Part shown: positions 41,101 through 52,610 of the stretch, one piece after another
How the letters are laid out: the number at the start of each line of letters is the position of its first letter
Position numbering within the stretch: the stretch's first letter is position 1
DNA from: Cercis canadensis
Lineage: Eukaryota; Streptophyta; Magnoliopsida; Fabales; Fabaceae
DNA length: 64,000 bases
Direction of reading: 5' to 3'
NCBI GenBank assembly: GCA_003255065.1
Contig: QAOA01001003.1
Coordinates: 73,756 to 137,755 of the forward strand
Position numbers and translations under genes: made by a program
Notes under the pieces: generated by a model
The model's input: the letters and a program-made list of their open reading frames with translations, nothing else
The model's database searches: none
Told to the model about the DNA's origin: nothing

Positions 41101-44100
41101 TTGATCGTCTGTCAAAATACGGTCATTTCATTCTTTTAAAGCATTCTTATACTGCTAAGACGGTGGCTGAACTCTTTGGAAAAGAAATTATCCGGCTCCA
41201 TGGGATTCCACAATCTATAATTAGCGACCGTGACCCATTATTCCTCAGTAATTTTTGGCAGGAAATTTTTCGCATGCAAGGCACCTTGTTGAAGATGAGT
41301 TCTTCTTACCATCCAGAAACTGATGGTCAGACCGAAGTGCTCAACAGATGTCTTGAGACTTATCTGCGTTGTTTTGCCTTGGAGCAACCAAAAAATTGGG
41401 CATATTGGGTGTCTTGGGCGCAGTTATGGTATAATACCTCCTTTCATGCCTCTTCCGGCTCTACTCCCTTCGAAACTGTTTATGGCAGAAAGGCACCAAC
41501 CTTAATTAAATACCTGCGGCATGGGACTAAGGTGGAGGCAGTGGCTGTGGAATTAAGCGACCAGGATGAAGCATTAGCTCAGCTCAAACACAATCTGAAC
41601 CGGGCACAAGATCAAATGAAAAGGTTTGCTGATAAACACAGAACATTGCAGTCCTTCCAGGTGGGTGAATGGGTTTTCTTAAAACTCCATCCTCATAGAC
41701 AGCAAACTGTCCATAAGCGAATCAATCAGAAGCTGGCTGCTAGGTATTATGGCCCTTATCAGATTTTGGCAAAGTATGGATCACTGGCTTACAAGCTGCA
41801 ACTACCTCCACTTGCAAGGGCTCATCCAGTTTTCCATGTTTCCTAATTAAAAAAGGCAGTTGGGAATTATTTTGTGAATCCTGACCTTCCTCATGACCTT
41901 GGGGTTGAATTGGATAACCTTGTGGAACCTGAGGAGATTCTGGCCAGCAGAGACATCTTAAGGTCAGACACTCCTGTCCAACAGTGCCTTGTAAAGTGGA
42001 AAGGGGGCTCCTCGGATGACACAACCTGGGAGGACACCGAGGTGTTACAAAGCCAGTTTCCCACCTTCAGCCTTGGACAAGGCTGAGCTTCCACATGTTG
42101 GCAATGATAGAGTCCAAAGTTCAGGTATTGGGCCAATGCATATTCAGCAAGAGGCAAAGCCCAGAATATGGAGAGTTTACACTAGGAGAAAGAAGAGTGG
42201 GGCAGAGGGGAATTCGGTTAGGAATGTTTAGATGAGCTGGCAGTTGGNCTTCAGCCTTGGACAAGGCTGAGCTTCCACAGGTTGGCAATGATAGAGTCCA
42301 AAGTTCAGGTATTGGGCCAATGCATATTCAGCAAGAGGCAAAGCGCAGAATATGGAGAGTTTACACTAGGAGAAAGAAGAGTGGGGCAGAGGGGAATTCA
42401 GTTAGGAATGTTTAGATGAGCTGGCAGTTGGTTAGAGGAAAGAAAGGGAATACTCACGTGTTCTGGTAGTTATAATGGGATGGATTCTGATTAGCAGTGT
42501 AGACTTGTTTACTGTTAGATTCAGGCAGAGAATACATTCTCTGAGGAGCTTTGCTCTGGGCCATTGTAGGAAACCTTTGAATTTGAATAATACTCCTGAG
42601 TCTTTTATTCTATTCTGTGGTTATCTTCTCTGGAATTGCTAGTTAATTTCTGGTGTTCTAACAGTTAGACAGTAAAAAACTTTATAAAAATTGAATAATT
42701 GTTATTTGTAATCTGGTGGCAAAAAGTATATTTCTCATTGATAGGATACTCATATATATATAGAGGCTAATCCCTATGATCATGCTATAATCCTTATAAT
42801 TATGCTATATTACCATATTTACATCCTGTAACAGCTATCTATATTATTTCCATATTTACATACTATAACACTCCCCTCAAGGTGGAGCATAGATGTTAAT
42901 CATGCCCATCTTGTTACAAATGTAATCAATACGGGCTCCATTCAAGGCTTTTGTAAAGATGTCTCCCAACTGGTCTTCTGTTCTTACATATCCTGTAGTA
43001 ATGAGCTTCTCTTCAATCTTTTCACGAACAAAGTGACAGTCGATCTCGATATGTTTAGTTTGTTTGTGAAACATAGGATTAGAAGCAATGTGAAGAGCAG
43101 CTTGGTTGTCACACCATAGCTTTGCTGGTAGTGAGAGCTCGAAGCCAACTTCTTTCAATAGTTGGTATATCCATACAATCTCACATACTGAGTTTGCCAT
43201 AGATCTGTACTCTGATTTTGCAGTAGATCGGGAGACTACATTTTGTTTCTTACTCTTCCATGAAACTAGGTTCCCTCCCACAAAGACACAATAGCCAGTA
43301 GTGGATCTCCTATCATCCTTGCACCTTGCATAGTCTGCATCAGAATAGGCCTTAATTATGCCAGAGAAACATTCTACCTTAGTGTGTCCATGATGCCCAT
43401 AAAATAATCCACGTCCTGGAGCTCCTTTCAAGTAACAAAGAATTTGTTCTAGGAGCGCCCAATGGTTGACTGTTGGGGAGGACATAAAGCGGCTGACAAC
43501 ACTGACTGAATACGCAATGTCGGGGCGAGTCACTGTAAGATAATTCAACTTCCCCACAAGCCTCCTATACCTCTCAGGATCATGAAATGGTTCACTGTCA
43601 TCCTTTGCAGGCTGTATGTTAGAAGTCATTGGGGTACTACATGGCTTAGCCCCTATTTTTCCTGTTTCTTTCAACAAATCAAGAACATACTTCCTTTGGG
43701 ATAGGAAGATCCCCTTCTTATTTCTCATGACTTCAACCCCCAGGAAGTATTTCAAAGGTCCCAAATCCTTTGTCTGAAAGTGAGAGTGCAAGAAAGTCTT
43801 GAGACCATATATGCCTGAGCTATCGTTCCCAGTAATCACAATGTCATCAACATATATTGCAAGTAGAATGATGCCATCCTTAGAACGCCTGTAAAACACT
43901 GTGTGATCAGACTTACTTTTCTTCATTCCATATTTCAAAACAACTTAACTAAACCTGCCAAACCACGCTCGAGGGCTCTGTTTCAAACCGTACAGCGACT
44001 TTCGGAACCGACATACTTTCCCATACTCCCCCTGAGCAACAAACCCAGGTGGTTGCTCCATATAGACCTCTTCTTGAAGAGTGCCATGAAGAAAAGCATT

Positions 44101-47100
44101 TTTGATATCCAACTGGTGCAACGACCAATCATGAGTGGCTGCCAAGGAGATCAGCAAACGAACTGATGTAAGTTTGGCAACAGGCGAAAACATATCTGAG
44201 TAATCAGTACCATAAGTCTGAGCATATCCTTTCGCAACGAGATGGGCTTTCAGTCGGGCCACAGAACCATCAGGATTGACTTTAACTGTAAATACCCACT
44301 TGTACCCAATAGCTTTCTTGCCAATAGGTAAATCCACTAATGTCCAAGTGCCATTATGATCAAGAGCATTGATCTCTTCGATCATGGCATCACGCCACCC
44401 AGGATGAGCCAAAGCTTCACGAACTGTTTTAGGAATGGATACAGAGTCTAGTTTGGCCAAAAAAGAATAAGAAGGAGAAGACAAGTGATCATAGGAAACA
44501 ACTGAAGCAATAGGATAAGTACACTGATGTTTACCTTTTCGAAGAGCAATTGGAAGGTCAGGAGTAGGAGCACTGGAGCTTGGATCTGGCGACGAAGCAG
44601 ATGGTGAAGGACATGAATCTGAACCTACATCTAGAGGTTGCCGTCTAGTGTAGACATGAACAATAGGGGGCCAAGTAGACTTTGGAGGAGGTGCAGGAGT
44701 ATCTGTAGGGGGGTGAGAGCAAGAAACAGTATAAACCAACAAATCATCGTCCTCCCCCTGACGATGGGAAGGAGAGGAAGGAGAGAAGAAAGGAATGTCT
44801 TCTTGAAAGGTGACATCGGGAGAGACAAGGTAGCGATGAAGAGTGGGAGAGAAACACCGATACCCTTTTTGGAGACGAGAATAACCAAGGAAGACACATT
44901 TAAGGGACTTAGGGTCTAACTTAGTGATTTGGGGCCGGGTATCGCGTACAAAACAAGTATTGCCAAACATGCAGGGTGCAATAGGGAACATAGGTTTAGA
45001 TGGAAACAGAACAGAATAGGAAATTGCCCCAGTGAGAACAGAAGATGGCATTCGATTAATTAAAAAACAAGCTTTAGAGATAGCATCCGCCCAAAATGGT
45101 TTAGGAACATTCATTTGAAACAAAAGAGCTCTGGCAACCTTAAGGAGATGCCGATTCTTTCGTTCAGCAACCCCATTTTGAGCAGGTGTGTTAACACAGG
45201 AGGACTAATGAAGAATGCCATGATGAAGTAGATAAGACTGAAAAGAGGCAAATACGTATTCTTTAGCATTATCACTCCGTAGAGTTTGAACAGAAACATT
45301 AAATTGTGTCTTAATTTCAGCACAAAAAGCACAAAAATGTGAAAAAACCTCAGAGCGATTTTTCATTAAATATAACCATGTAACACGAGAGTAATCATCA
45401 ACAAAGGTAACAAAATACTGAAAACCAGTTTTGGACAAAATTGGACAAGGACCCCAAACATCAGAATGGACTAACTCAAATGGAGACGCAGCTCGTTTAT
45501 TGACTCTAGACCCTAAGGGAACACGATGATGTTTGGCAAACTAACACGAATCACAATGTAAAGATGATAAATGACGAAACTGGGGATAAAGTTGCTTGAG
45601 AGCCTGGAGAGACGGATGACCCAAACGGCAGTGCACCTTAAACGGAGACGATGAGCTAGAACACGCTAAGGATCTTGGCACCTGAGTGTCAAAGACATAG
45701 AGGCCGCCAGATTCATGTCCTTTACCAATAATCTGTTTCGTCGTAAGATCCTGAAAGAGACAATAATCAGGAAAGAATGAGACACTACAGTTCAAGGTAC
45801 GAGTGAGTTTACTAACGGAAAGCAGATTAAATGAAAAATTAGGTAAACGCAACACGGATTGCAAGGAAATAAACGGGGTGAGAGTAACAGTGCCAGAACC
45901 AAGTACACTAGGTGTAGACCCATCGGCTATAGTCACATGAGATGAAGAGGCATGGGTATGGAAAGTGGAGAAAATGGTAGGATTACCTGTCATATGGTCT
46001 GATGCACCAGAATCAATGACCCACTTGGATGACGAAGAGATCAGACATGTAGGGGATTTACCTGTATCAGCAGTAGGAGCAGGAGATTTCAGTGAGTCTT
46101 GGTACTAAGTGAACTGGGCAAAGTCATCAGCCGAGACCGTAATAGTCTTATCAGAAGAGGCAACATGTGTCGACCGCCCTCTCAGATTCTTGTTGAGAAG
46201 TTTCTTACAAGTGCATTTTGTATGCCCCAGTTCATGGCAGTAAAAACACTCGACCTCACCTGATTGCTGACTCCGACTTTCCATATTCCGATCACGATGA
46301 TTCAACCCACCTCGAGAGCCACCTCGAGAATGACCACGAAAATCTCCACGACTAACAAGAGCATTGTGAGAAGCAATGGGCTGAGAAGTCTGCAAGTTTT
46401 CTGTGCGAAGGACTCGAGAAAAAATTTCATGCAAAGATGAGATTTCAGAGTCTGAGAGCAGTTGAGATTTAATAGCCTCAAACTCTGGACGGAGACCTGC
46501 CAGGAAACTCATAACCGCCATTTTCTCCCTCTGAGCTTGTTGAACTTTGACATCAGGGCTGAAGGGGAGAAGCATATTGAGTTCCTCATAGGTTTTCTTG
46601 AACTCCATAAAATAAGCAGTAAGAGGCTTATCTTGCTGCTCTCCCCTATAAAAGTTCTTACATACCTCGTAGATACGAGATATGTTTCCTTGTCCAAAAT
46701 ACAAGAAATCTAGATACTCCATTAATTCCTTCACAAACTCACAGTGATTTATCAAACCAAGTGCCTCAGTCTCAATCGAATTCCGAATCTGCAAGAATAA
46801 TCTCACATCATCCCGCAGCCATGCTTTTTGGGTATCATCCGTAGGAGGAGCAGAGGTGAGATGATCGTCCTTCTCAATGCTCCGTAAATACACCCGAACA
46901 GTTTTACTCCAGTCTAAATAGTTGGAGCCTTTGAGTTTGTGTTCAGTTATTTTTGTCATAACAGGAACCACCTCAGCCATGAACGTGGGTTTATCTGCTG
47001 CCATGGGTGAAGCAATACACAAAACAACCAAACCAAACCAACAGCGGAATAGCAAACCAAACCAGAATGGCAAACCACCACAGCGGAATACCAAAACCAA

Positions 47101-50100
47101 ACCAGAATATCCCAGCAGCCACACCAGAATGCTCAAAACAGAATGAGAACAAAAAGCCAAATAAACCCAAACAGAATTCCCAAACAGCAAAAACTGTGAA
47201 CAAAATAGGAGAGGGATAGTGACCAAACCAAAGGATGTCGCCAGAAACGAGACGAAATCACCGGAGATACACCGGAAATGGGACGAGAATGCCGGGGAGA
47301 CATATCGGAGAAGAAGAAGACGCCACACGCTCCTTCACGCGCCGGCACGTGGGTCGCAGGGCAGAAGCGTTGGTCTGCGCGTGGATCTCACTCGCGCCGC
47401 CTATGGCTGCCGGACTCTCTAGGTCGGCCGGCCGGTGGCTTCTGAACACTCTGAAGGGGGCGGTGAGGCAAAACAAGCACCGTATATGGGTGCCCTAGAC
47501 TCACTCTCACAAATTCTCACAAACCCTCTCACAAACCCTAATAGAAACTTGGACGAATTGTACCAAGCTCTGATACCTGAAATCTAGTGGCAAAAAGTAT
47601 ATTTCTCATTGATAGGATACTCATATATATACAGAGGCTAATCCCTATGATCATGCTATAATCCCTATAATTATGCTATATTACCATATTTACATCTTGT
47701 AACAGCTGTCTATATTATTTCCATATTTACATACTATAACATTATCATCAAAATCTAAAATAGGTTGAGAAACCCTAGGGCTAACAAACTTTTGAGATTA
47801 TTTAGTTGGAAGTAATTTTGGATTCTCTAATTGCAAGGCTTCGTTGAAACAAATTGTTGTGGTCACTGATTTTCAAATGAAGTTTTTTTATGGGTGGAAA
47901 TTATTGTTGTTATTAGTGTTTGAGGAATAATGAAGAAGCACAAAGTCAGAGGATAAGGCACTCTCTTAAACAGAAGCTGGCAAATCCCTAACGCCCCTAG
48001 TTTTTATTTTTTTGAAATACTTAGTTAAAAAAAATTGACCCCCTAATATCAGACAAAATATATAACTCTTTCTACAATTTTAATGTCTATAAGTTTATAA
48101 TCTGTTGAATTGTTTAATTTAACAAAACTCTACTGGAAAATGGCAAAAAAGAAAGATAGTTGCCTATTTGTTAGTAGCCTCTTCCTTTGGTTTACTGTGT
48201 TCAGCTTGCTAACATTCCATGCTTTTGTCTGAAATACCTTATTTTTACCCTTCAAACTGTTAAGAGTTATAATCATTCATGGGTTTCACCCGACAATTTA
48301 GTATTTTAGGTCAATGGTTCTTTAACACGGTATGGTACAGTGCTTCTTTGAGCAATTGGTTTAGAGTTTAGTTCTTAGAGCAGGTGGGCTTTAACTTAAA
48401 AATTTAAGCTTTTATATCATTTTTTTGAAACAAACAATATAGAGAAATTGAAATAAAATATTAAAGTTGTGCATCCCATTTTTGATTTTGGAGCATGGAA
48501 TAACTCACAAGAAGGGCAAGCCTTTCAAGGTTAAAATCTGTTTCCCACATCACAAGAAAAATATTTGGTTATTTTTTTTTTCTTTTACTTTTATTTTTCC
48601 TGAATTTGATTTGTATATGTGCATTGTCTAATTATCTGAAGGTAGGTTTCTTTACGGCAATCACATATGTACATCAGTGATACATTCACATGAGTCATAG
48701 AACTTGTTTTTGACATTCAATTCAAAATGACTTGTGAAGCGTTTAAATATTATTGTTTCGCAGGCAGCTCTTTTATCTGGATTTTTCTTAATTTTATCAC
48801 ATAATTTGAGTAAGACTTTAGTCTAGGTAATATATGTATTCATTTCCTTTCTATTTTTGTTTAAATTATAAATTGCTTTAGGTCCATGGGGGAGGCACGG
48901 AGAGCAGCGGACTGGGAGATGTGTTTGATTATCATACTAATCACCTGACATCTGCTCATTCTAAGTTCCTTCGCCTTTGGGATCGGTTGATTGACTTAGA
49001 AGCTAAAGAGAATGAGGTGTAGTTATCAATTCACTTTATTTTTCGTTTGCTTCCAGTGAGTTTATTCTTGATTAATTTGACATACTTTTCGTTCGTTTTT
49101 TTTACTATCTTCATTGTTTCAGCTTGTAAAAAAGGAGATGTGGCGTTCACAAACTAGAAAGAGTCAGAACACCAGTGGCATTTCTTCTATTGTTCTTGAT
49201 GCTTCAGATGGAATTCCTTGCCAGAAGTCTTTCAAAGATAATCGTTTCATTTATCGTTTTGTACGGAAACAAGATCTGTGTTCTCTCTCTGAAGTGTCTG
49301 ATGGAGATCAATCTAGTGCTTCTTCAACAAATAATTTAGATCTCAAACTTAGAAATGGAGACTATGTGGTATAAGTTTCCTGTCTTTTTTTTTCAAAAGA
49401 AAAAGGAAGTAGATATGTAATGCCTGCATGCTACTCAAAGTCTTGTTAATTTAAAAAGGTATAAACTTGACATGAATTTTGATGGTATTGGGATGCATTT
49501 TCTTTGGTCATCAATATTAAAAAGGCCTGCAAATGATTTTTTTTCTCCATTTTACGTTTAAATAAACATTTTTCTTTTACTTTGTTTATTGTTTTCCCCG
49601 TGATGCTGAAAATAACTAATTAAGCCCATGACTCATACAATCAGTATGAGGGAGGTTATGGTTTCCTGCCCCAAGATTATTCATTCTAATGTTTGGCTTT
49701 GCTTAAAGGGTTGTGTTGTGCTTCTTATTTTCTCACTTGTTGTCTTATTATTGACACTTAGTTTGTTTGTTCTGTTTATCTTTTAGATACTGAGCACTGA
49801 ATCTTGCTGTCAAACTATTGCAAGTGGGGTGATCACAGATATTAGTCACATCCATGTTTCTGTGAGTATAATAAGTGCTCTCTTCTGTTTAATGGGCATA
49901 ACTCTAAATTGAAAGTATGCATTTTACTTTCTATGCTCGCTCACAAAAAAGAACATACATAACCAAAGACTAAAGTAGCATAATCCCTTCTTAATGGTCA
50001 TGTCATACTGATCTTATAGTTCCAAATACCTTACTCATTAAAAATCTTCTAGGTTTCCTTTTCCAAGCGCTTGCGAATTCCTGGAAGCTCTTCCAATGCA

Positions 50101-52575
50101 CAAGATCTTATTCAACAGGTTTGGAGAATTGACAAGGACGAAGTTATGACTTCATTTGCAATTATGAGGTGCTTTTCTGACTACAGCTTCATTCAAACTT
50201 TATTTGTAGTTTTGGTGTCAGCGGGTGTTAAAATTTGTATAATTGTATAATTTGTTTGTAATTGTTTGCCTGAAGGTTTAACCTTGTACACCTTTTTCTA
50301 CAAAATGATCAAAGTACTCATCTGCGGAGTATGATTGTTGATCTCGAGGTAATTTACTAGTTGCTGGCTATCCTTTATGGTCCCCAACATCACCATCTGT
50401 ACTAACTATTGCTCTTTTGTTCTGTCTTCCTGATTGCGTGCTGCATGTAGGCTCCTAGATTTGACAGTGGAACTATAGTCAGCCAGGATCCTGCAATTTC
50501 CTATGTGTGGTCAGAGAAGAATTTGAACGATGATCAACGTAGAGCCATTCTTAAGGTTCTGTATGAAGCCTAAATATTTTGCATTCATCTCCTAAATTTA
50601 CTAAGCAAGTTGACTTACACCGATATGAACTTTTTTTTGCAAAAAATCAATTCTCCTCCATTGCAAATTGGTTGCTAGTTACTTATTAGATTCTTATACT
50701 TTGTTGAAATATGCTTATTTCAGATACTTACAGCAAAAGATTACACACTTATACTAGGGATGCCTGGAACAGGGAAGACATCCACCATGGTTCATGCCGT
50801 GAAGTCCTTGTTGATTAGAGGCATATCCATTTTGCTGACAGCCTATACAAACTCTGCTGTTGACAATTTACTAATCAAATTGAAAACTCAGGTGTCTAGT
50901 ATTTTGTAAAATCTTCATGTATGAAATCATGTGGTTATATATGGCTAAATTTTGCATAAGGGTATGCATGCAATAGACTTGGAGTATCCTGTATATCTAG
51001 TTTTGTGCATATCCCCAAAAAAGATAAGATTCTGGAAAAATAAGAAAAGTAGAGTAATATAAAGAAGAGAGCTTTATGTTGTTTGTCCTTTGTCCTACAT
51101 CCAGAGACAGATGGGAAAAAAATTCTATTAAAGAAATGAAAGCAGAATTAAATAGATTTAATGCACTCAATACCACCAACCCAAATACAACCTTATGCTC
51201 TGTGTTCTGTCAAAGCACCTCGTATGCATCCAAGATTGAATGCTTATATAACCTCCTTCCTTTTTCACCAAGCATGCTCCTTTTGTTTGTTATTCCACAA
51301 GTAGAGTTGGCTAAGTGAAGATTGTAGTATAATACATTTATCAGGCAAGTAGGCCTTATCTACTCTTTCCAAATGGGATGAATTGGATTTGCCGGTCTTT
51401 CTCCTAAGCAAATCCAACCTGGGTAGTGGACTTGTTTGTGCAATTACTTAAACTGTAACTCCTTATTCTTCTTGTCAAGCAACAATTCTTTTGGCACCAT
51501 CCAATCATTGTCCTGCAAGTGCTTCAGTAAGAAGTAATGAATGGGTTTTTGTCAAAGGCATAAAGTTCTGATTCTGCTTTATACTCACGTGCCTCTCCAT
51601 TAATTTATTCTAGCATTATTCAAGTGACTATGATAATATGATAAATTTTAAGTCCTTGCCTTTTTTATTTTAAGTTTGTACACTTCAGATTGCTTTTCAT
51701 TGAAATTTTGATTGATGTAGGGCATTGATTTTGTACGTATTGGAAGACATGAAGCAGTGCATGAGGAAGTTAGAGGACACTGCTTTTCAGGTTGGCTGAT
51801 AGTGTAGAAAGTCTTTCTATTGATTTGTCTTGATAGTTATGTTGAATCTTATGACAAGTCTATATGACAGCGGCAAATGTACAAAGTGTTGGAGACATCA
51901 AAAAAAGGTTAGAACAAGTCAAAGTTGTTGCGGTGACTTGTCTGGGCATCACCAGTCCCTTGCTTACCAACATGAGATTCGATGTATGCATAATGGATGA
52001 AGCTGGACAGACGACTCTCCCAGTATGTTCTTTATTCCTTCCATATGTTTTACAGGAAATATGTAATACACATTAGTGGCATGTTTCCTATATTAAAGAA
52101 GCTAGGTTCCAAAACTTTATTCAGATTACACCATTAAGGACAAAGGTCTAGTTGAACCTTGTAACTAGCATACTCGGAATGTAATTTTTGAGAAAAGACA
52201 CAGGTTGATGGGCCTTGATATGAATTTGCCTCCTCTCTATCCCTGCATAGTTAATACAATCATTCATTTCGACAGCCATCACCTAAAATAGCATGCCAGC
52301 TTCATATACCTGTCGGAATCAGGGTATTCTTCATGCCCTCTTTCCTCTACATGGGTGCTTTGGGTTAGTAAGTTTCCCGAAACATCTACTAGACAATTGA
52401 GATTAGATCTTGCTGTCACCAGGGTGAGAGATACCTTAGATGTGAGAATAAATGGGTTTTATCATGTGGCCTGTTAATGAAGCCTAGCTTCCTTTTTGAC
52501 CCAATGTATGCATAGTTGTGTAAATTTATCTAGAAGAACATGTATGTACCTATGAAAAGCTTAGGCTTTTTTATG

Positions 52576-52610
<35 letters not shown>

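Larger units (their letters stand above)
36655..42663 (+). mobile_element. Chromovirus (Ty3/gypsy, Reina-like) in DNA2 intron 17
   Basis: Bounded by LTRs and by exact 5-bp target duplications GTTAG (36,650-36,654 and 42,664-42,668). Parts in order: 5' LTR, gag (about 37,098-38,400, with a zinc-knuckle-like region near its end), protease (about 38,530-38,780, [13 protein letters not shown]), RT (about 39,180-39,900), RNase H (about 40,200-40,620), integrase (about 40,800-41,750) and a C-terminal chromodomain (about 41,930-42,080, [16 protein letters not shown]), then the 3' LTR. The chromodomain and short LTRs point to a chromovirus, probably Reina. The two LTRs differ at about three positions, so the insertion is young. 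It is broken, with a handful of breaks as read here. Confidence 0.88.
35609..42671 (-). repeat. SIRE-like solo LTR, split by a chromovirus
   Basis: On the + strand it starts TGTAAGAGTAGCCCTAGGGG at 35,609, runs to 36,654, and finishes with ACA at 42,669-42,671, after the chromovirus and its duplicated GTTAG. It is flanked by exact 5-bp copies of GTAAA (35,604-35,608 and 42,672-42,676). Without the insert it is about 1,049 bp. It shares TTTTTATAGTGGTTC and CCTACATCCACTCC with the SIRE-like LTR at 18,042-19,156. There is no internal region, so it is a solo LTR left by recombination between the two LTRs of a former element. Confidence 0.8.
42707..47741 (-). mobile_element. Ale/Retrofit-type Ty1/copia element in DNA2 intron 17
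   Basis: On the - strand, the order is LTR (47,741-47,578), primer-binding site (GGTATCAGAGC, complement at 47,567-47,577, initiator-Met type), gag (about 47,000-46,100, with the CCHC knuckle [14 protein letters not shown]), protease (about 46,050-45,850), integrase (about 45,700-45,050), RT (about 44,450-43,700, with YVDD near 43,850), RNase H (about 43,450-42,930), polypurine tract (TTGAGGGGAG) and the second LTR. The domain order and the 164-bp LTRs fit the Ale lineage. The flanks TTATT/TTATC are a near-exact target duplication. The LTRs differ at about six positions, so it is older than the neighbouring chromovirus. It is broken, with roughly five breaks, but all domains are recognisable. 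Confidence 0.88.
34978..48881 (+). other. DNA2 intron 17, 13.9 kb, enlarged by LTR elements
   Basis: Bounded by AAG|GTACTT after exon 17 and GCTTTAG before exon 18. About 12.1 kb of it is explained by three LTR insertions: a solo LTR, a chromovirus inside that solo LTR, and an Ale-type copia element. The remaining sequence (34,978-35,603 and 47,742-48,881) is plain AT-rich intron with no feature I can name. Exons on both sides are intact and in phase. Confidence 0.9.

Noticed and set aside
41930-42080. The chromodomain as a separate host chromatin protein
   Set aside because: It follows the integrase of the chromovirus within its LTR pair, the usual place for this domain in that lineage.
46922-47498. 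Overlapping + strand frames such as those rich in Lys/Gln/Pro
   Set aside because: They are opposite-strand shadows of the Ale-type gag region and its leader.
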